Shown here: positions 60,370 through 64,000 of the stretch, one piece after another
How positions within the stretch are numbered: the first letter of the stretch is position 1
How the letters are laid out: every line of letters begins with the position of its first letter
Source of the DNA: Puffinus mauretanicus
Lineage: Eukaryota > Chordata > Aves > Procellariiformes > Procellariidae
Direction of reading: 5' to 3'
Assembly: GCA_023333565.1 (NCBI GenBank)
Contig: JAJKFH010000227.1
Location: 1,178,001 to 1,242,000, forward strand
Length of the DNA: 64,000 bases
Made by a program: the position numbers and the translations under genes
The notes under the pieces: model-generated
What the model saw: only the letters and a program-made list of their open reading frames with translations
Database searches by the model: none
Told to the model about the DNA's origin: nothing

Positions 60370-60500
60370 CCCCTGCAACGTAGAGATACACTGTCCCTAT
60401 TTTACAGCTTGGGAAGTTACTCACAGAGAGACTTAAGTGTATGTATTCACGGCAGTCACTGAGTAGAACGGAATTCAGCATGGCTGGAAAACCCACCTGA
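60370..60500 (-). repeat. Ancient MIR-family SINE, minus strand
   Basis: CTGTCCCTATTTTACAGCTT, then CACAGAGAGACTTAAGTGTA, then GGAATTCAGC follow the reverse complement of MIR ('atccccattttacagatgag', 'cacagagaggttaagtaact', 'gggattcgaaccc'). Three blocks in order give good support. Ends are approximate. Confidence 0.65.
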
Positions 60501-61439
60501 GAAGCTGGGTAAATACTTGGGCAAGTAGCTCAGCGGTCAATGCCAGGAGTACCCACGCTAATTCATTGAAAACAGGCTTAAGTGCATCTACTTGCACTCC
60601 CTGCAGGGTAGAAATGGTTTGAATGACTCACGCAAGGTGGTGCAGGGAGGCTGGGACAACCCTGGGAGCTGCTCTGTGTCCCTAAGGCTGGTGGTGGCTG
60701 AAGCCTGCTCCTGCCTGCTCCTGGCTCGGTGGGCAAGGGCTCACCGGCCAAGAGCATTGAATCATGCAATGGGAGCTGGGTACGAGGTGGAGACACTAAA
60801 GGGTTGTGTTTATGTAGCGTATAGCTCGGAGGCACTTGCTGTTTCGTATCTAGGAATGGAAGTAACACAGATAGCATTGCACTGGAAGATGGAAGGGTTG
60901 CAGCTCAATCTGCAGTTAACTGGAGCTAATTTCTGCACCTGCATAGGGCCTCGGGTGGTGTTTAAAACATTTAAAGTGTTTAACTGTGGGTTTATGTTGA
61001 ACAGTTCAAAACGTGGCTGCCCTGTGAGTCTTAGTACTCAGACCGTGAAGCCCAAGGTGTGATTCCTGATGGCTTTTTTGTTTTCCCTGGGTGAAATAAT
61101 AGAAGTAAAACCCTAAAAAAACCCATATCTGAACCTTTCTCCCGCCAAACCAAAAAAACCCACTGCACTTCAGATTCAATTTCCCTCAAGGACAGGATGA
61201 GAGAAAGGAAAGACATATGTTGCGTGATGTCATGTAAACACTGCCAGAAGATGTTCAGATACGATATGGTGAGGGTCCCATACGAACGAAGATAGAACAT
61301 AAATTATTAGTCTCAGTGAAATGATGCTGCTTCACAACAGCTACACATTGCCCCCTTCCTCAAGAGCTCTGGTTCTGCCAAGCTTCAAACTGCAACCGTT
61401 CTTTGTCTTGGGGTGACATTTCCCATCCTTTCCCCCCTT
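60501..61439. other. Unassigned sequence
   Basis: No gene recognised. A 156-codon plus frame (60592-61062) overlaps a 99-codon minus frame at 60578-60877 in a GC-richer stretch. Neither has a known domain. Confidence 0.4.
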
Positions 61440-61760
61440 ATCAGCCATCCTTGGGTGTGTTTGAGAGCATCATTTTCAGCCAGCTCATCTCTGCTGCTTC
61501 CTGGCCAAGCACCCCGTATAACTTCGAATGGCTGATGCCTGCTCTGTACCAAAGCAGCAGACCTGAAATAGCAGAGGGCTCGATTTTACGAGGCATTACC
61601 GAGCCCTCGGTGTTGAAACGCAGGTGATGAGTTTCCAATCAGATAAGGCGATGGTAATTCCAGATGCCCCTGCCATCAGTTGCAGGAATTGCCATGCGGG
61701 GAATGTCAGGATTAGGTTTCACTCGGAGCCTGGACACATTTATAATGTTTCAGTAAATGA
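61440..61760. promoter_or_regulatory. Candidate conserved element with nested inverted repeats
   Basis: Unique sequence with AGATAAGG (GATA-type, 61643-61650), GGTAATTCC and the nested inverted repeats at 61574-61611. Balanced composition, a few CpGs and no repeat signature. It could be an enhancer or a structured RNA segment. Confidence 0.35.
61574..61608. repeat. 9-bp inverted repeat with competing inner palindrome
   Basis: GAGGGCTCG (61574-61582) pairs perfectly with CGAGCCCTC (61600-61608) around a 17-base loop. The right arm is also part of ACCGAGCCCTCGGT (61598-61611), which folds on itself with six pairs. The two pairings exclude each other. Confidence 0.65.
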
Positions 61761-63179
61761 ATAGGGAGTACTGTGACCCAGCTGGGAAATTTATGGCCTT
61801 GGTTGTGGCTCTGACAGGACTTTGGAGTGAGATATCACGGGCTTCAGGGGTGGAGGCTCATCTTAAACATAAATCGGGGTGGGGGTAGGGGTGAGAAGCA
61901 GAGATAAAGCAGCTGTTGAAAAGCTTAAGCTGTGTGTCTCTGGCTAAAAGCAGCTTGAGAGAACATGCTCGCCGAGGTGTGAACCGTCTACGAAGTACCC
62001 ATTAATTGAAAAATATTCCAACTGGACCCTGAAGGACAGATCGAGTCCCATGTTGGGGGGTCCAGGCACTCGTTCATAAAATGTGCAGATTGCAGTCTTC
62101 GTAGAAGGAGGAAGAGGAGGAATAGTTTCATGGGAGGAGAGGTTGTTCCTGACAATGTGCAGTCACCACGAGGCTCGAGTCGGGGAGCTGTGCAACACAG
62201 GGACCATTCACTCCACTGTCTGTGGTCACTCAACTTATTTTCTCTCGGGGTTGGACCGAGGGATTTATTGCACCTTTTGGATTTTCAACAGCATCTGTTA
62301 CATAATCTAAAATGAACTCTTCAAGAAATGGAAGCTAATCTTTGCCTAAGCTACGTACGATGATATGCTGTGACCTTCCTGACTGATACTTAGAAAAACT
62401 TTCCTTAAAAGCAGAGGGTGAAAAGCAGGGTTTAAAGATTTACTGGGACATTTACAAGTGTGATAACATTTTTCAGCCTGTTTTGTTTTATGATAAATCA
62501 TTTTTTATTGCCCCCAAAAACCTGGGAGATGATGACCAGAAGTAGAATACTTTTGGCTTTGTCATTGGAAAATCAGACCCAAAGCGTTTCAGCTATGAAT
62601 GGAAGGAAATTTAAAGCACACAACAATCTGAGGTAACCAGTCAAAACACTTGCTGTGGCTGTCCAAACAAAACCAAAAAATGCCTAGAAGTAAACAAAAG
62701 ATATATTTTGTAGGCCACTGAGAAGGCCCTTATTTTTTTTACCTTTTGATCTGGAAGAATTTTTTTGATTTTTTTCCAAAGAAAGTAGTGAGGTCAAAAA
62801 ATGATTTTTTTTGCATTAAAAAATATGAATGTTTGGAGAAAAGCCAAGTGTTCATGATTTGTTTTATTTGAAAAATTTCAACCAGCTGTACCTATGAAAC
62901 TGGAAACCAGGTAAAAATTGCCCTGATCTGGGCTTTTTTTGAAACTGAAAAGTCAACCAAGGTTCATCAGAATGGTTTCTGAGTTTCCAACGAACTGTCC
63001 TAGGCTTCCCGGAGACTGGACAACAAAACCATAGGAAATCATGTGGACTCATCATAGCTGAGTTTCACTTTCGTTTTTGCAGACAAACCTGAAATCCCAG
63101 GTTATGTGGCATTTGTACCAAAAGCAAACTGAGATTTATGCAAAAGACTTTCCTGGCTAACTGATACCAAAAAATCAAG
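61761..63179. other. Unassigned sequence
   Basis: No gene recognised. A G-rich string GGGGTGGGGGTAGGGG lies near 61876-61891. T-rich stretches are frequent between 62480 and 62830. Confidence 0.4.
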
Positions 63180-63360
63180 TTGCACAGAAATGAAATTGTG
63201 GTTGCATTGAAGTAATTACTTTTGTCATTGACATGATTGGGAATTGGAGCTTACCCTGAACATTCACCATCAAATCAACCTGACTCCTGGCGGGATATTC
63301 ATAAATAAACAGTGCTAGCTATTTTCTAAAGCAATTATCCCATTTTTAATTCTTCTAAAT
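63180..63360. promoter_or_regulatory. Small candidate enhancer with 12-base palindrome
   Basis: A perfect palindrome AAGTAATTACTT at 63210-63221, centred on a TAATTA homeodomain core, is followed by TGTCATTGACATG, CATTCACCATCAAATCAACC and ATTCATAAATAAAC. There is no repeat signature. It is a good candidate site for paired homeodomain binding. Confidence 0.35.
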
Positions 63361-64000
63361 CTTCCAACTGAGGAAAAGCTGATCAATATATCTGTAGTTC
63401 TTTGTTGAAAGCCAGCATAGCTTAAGCCTCTTTCAAGTTTAGAGGAAGAAGAAATGGATATGTCTACCCTGTCTTTTCATACTAGTAGCTTCAGAAAACT
63501 CCTTGGGGGTCACCTTTTTCTGCTCCTTGTTAACACCATCTCTAGTGGTTAATTCCTGATCGGTGACTAGGACTCATAAGCGCTAACCAAGATGAATTAT
63601 GTACAGAAAAATAGAGGAATAATAGAATGAAATCCATTTTCAGTTTCAATTCAGTCACAGATGTGAGCCGGTCTTTTTTCAGTGCCCATAGTCTTGCAAT
63701 TATAATTTGAATAATGAGCTACCAAAGCCGAGATCCACTTCAGGACCCCCTGTTGGATAGTTCACCTGCAGCAAGAAAAAGCAGTTGATATTCTGGATAC
63801 GCTGCGAACTGAAATCAAAGACGCTAAGTCTGTTTTTTCAGGCAATCTACACCTATGCAGTAGTTTTCCTGGAATCCGAACCATCTCATGCAGCACAGAA
63901 CACTGAATCTCTGCCAGGAATGATAAACATATCCCATTTTTCTTTCCTTATCTGTTTGCATTTTGCTAATATCACCTCTCAACCCCTTCCGCTTGCTTCC
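63361..64000. other. Unassigned right end
   Basis: No gene, repeat family or notable motif recognised. The sequence continues beyond the window without a feature at the border. Confidence 0.4.

Noticed and set aside
60592..61062. 156-codon plus-strand frame
   Set aside because: No domain, overlapped by a minus-strand frame, and no exon borders.
1..64000. Known microRNA, tRNA or rRNA genes
   Set aside because: I compared by eye for well-known conserved microRNA seeds (for example miR-9, miR-124, miR-137, miR-181, miR-30) and tRNA boxes and found none.
1..64000. Endogenous retrovirus or CRISPR array
   Set aside because: No long terminal repeats, gag/pol-like frames or regularly spaced repeats were seen.

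Overview
The window is vertebrate nuclear DNA, most likely from a bird. The best marker is a truncated CR1 retrotransposon at 26957-27016. It carries the GGTCCCTTCCAACT motif and ends in the avian-type GATTCTATG terminus. No Alu, B1/B2 or L1 sequence was seen. The other recognisable repeats are old MIR SINEs and CR1/L3-type 3' ends, which sauropsid genomes retain. Family names come from memory of the consensus sequences, not from a database search.

I could not support a single protein-coding gene on either strand. The open frames longer than 60 codons look like chance frames. They have no recognisable domain, many lie over low-complexity runs, and none sits in a clear exon chain. The longest, 243 codons on the minus strand at 42263-42994, is longer than expected by chance and is flagged as a finding, not called as a gene. 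No tRNA, rRNA or known microRNA was recognised.

Layout. 1-4.6 kb is ordinary non-coding DNA with one MIR. 4.6-8.9 kb is the striking part: several CpG-rich blocks separated by AT-rich unique DNA, a long polypyrimidine tract flanked by G9 and C9 runs, a good splice-donor match (7613/7614) and a strong splice-acceptor match (8812/8813). This resembles the CpG-island promoter and first-exon area of a developmental gene or long non-coding RNA with no recognisable coding sequence in the window. 9-64 kb looks like a gene desert or long intron. It holds one young repeat (CR1), about a dozen ancient MIR and CR1/L3 relics, simple repeats, and scattered AT-rich unique blocks. These blocks have clustered homeodomain-type (TAATTA), POU-octamer and palindromic sites, as in conserved developmental enhancers. 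The best candidates are at 10480-11580, 16740-17470, 20420-20860, 43915-44160, 52230-52530, 54990-55330, 61440-61760 and 63180-63360.

Taken together, the window is best read as the regulatory landscape of a developmental gene outside it, or of a non-coding transcript starting in the 4.6-8.9 kb CpG cluster. The target gene could not be identified from sequence alone, and conservation of the candidate elements is inferred from their appearance, not measured.
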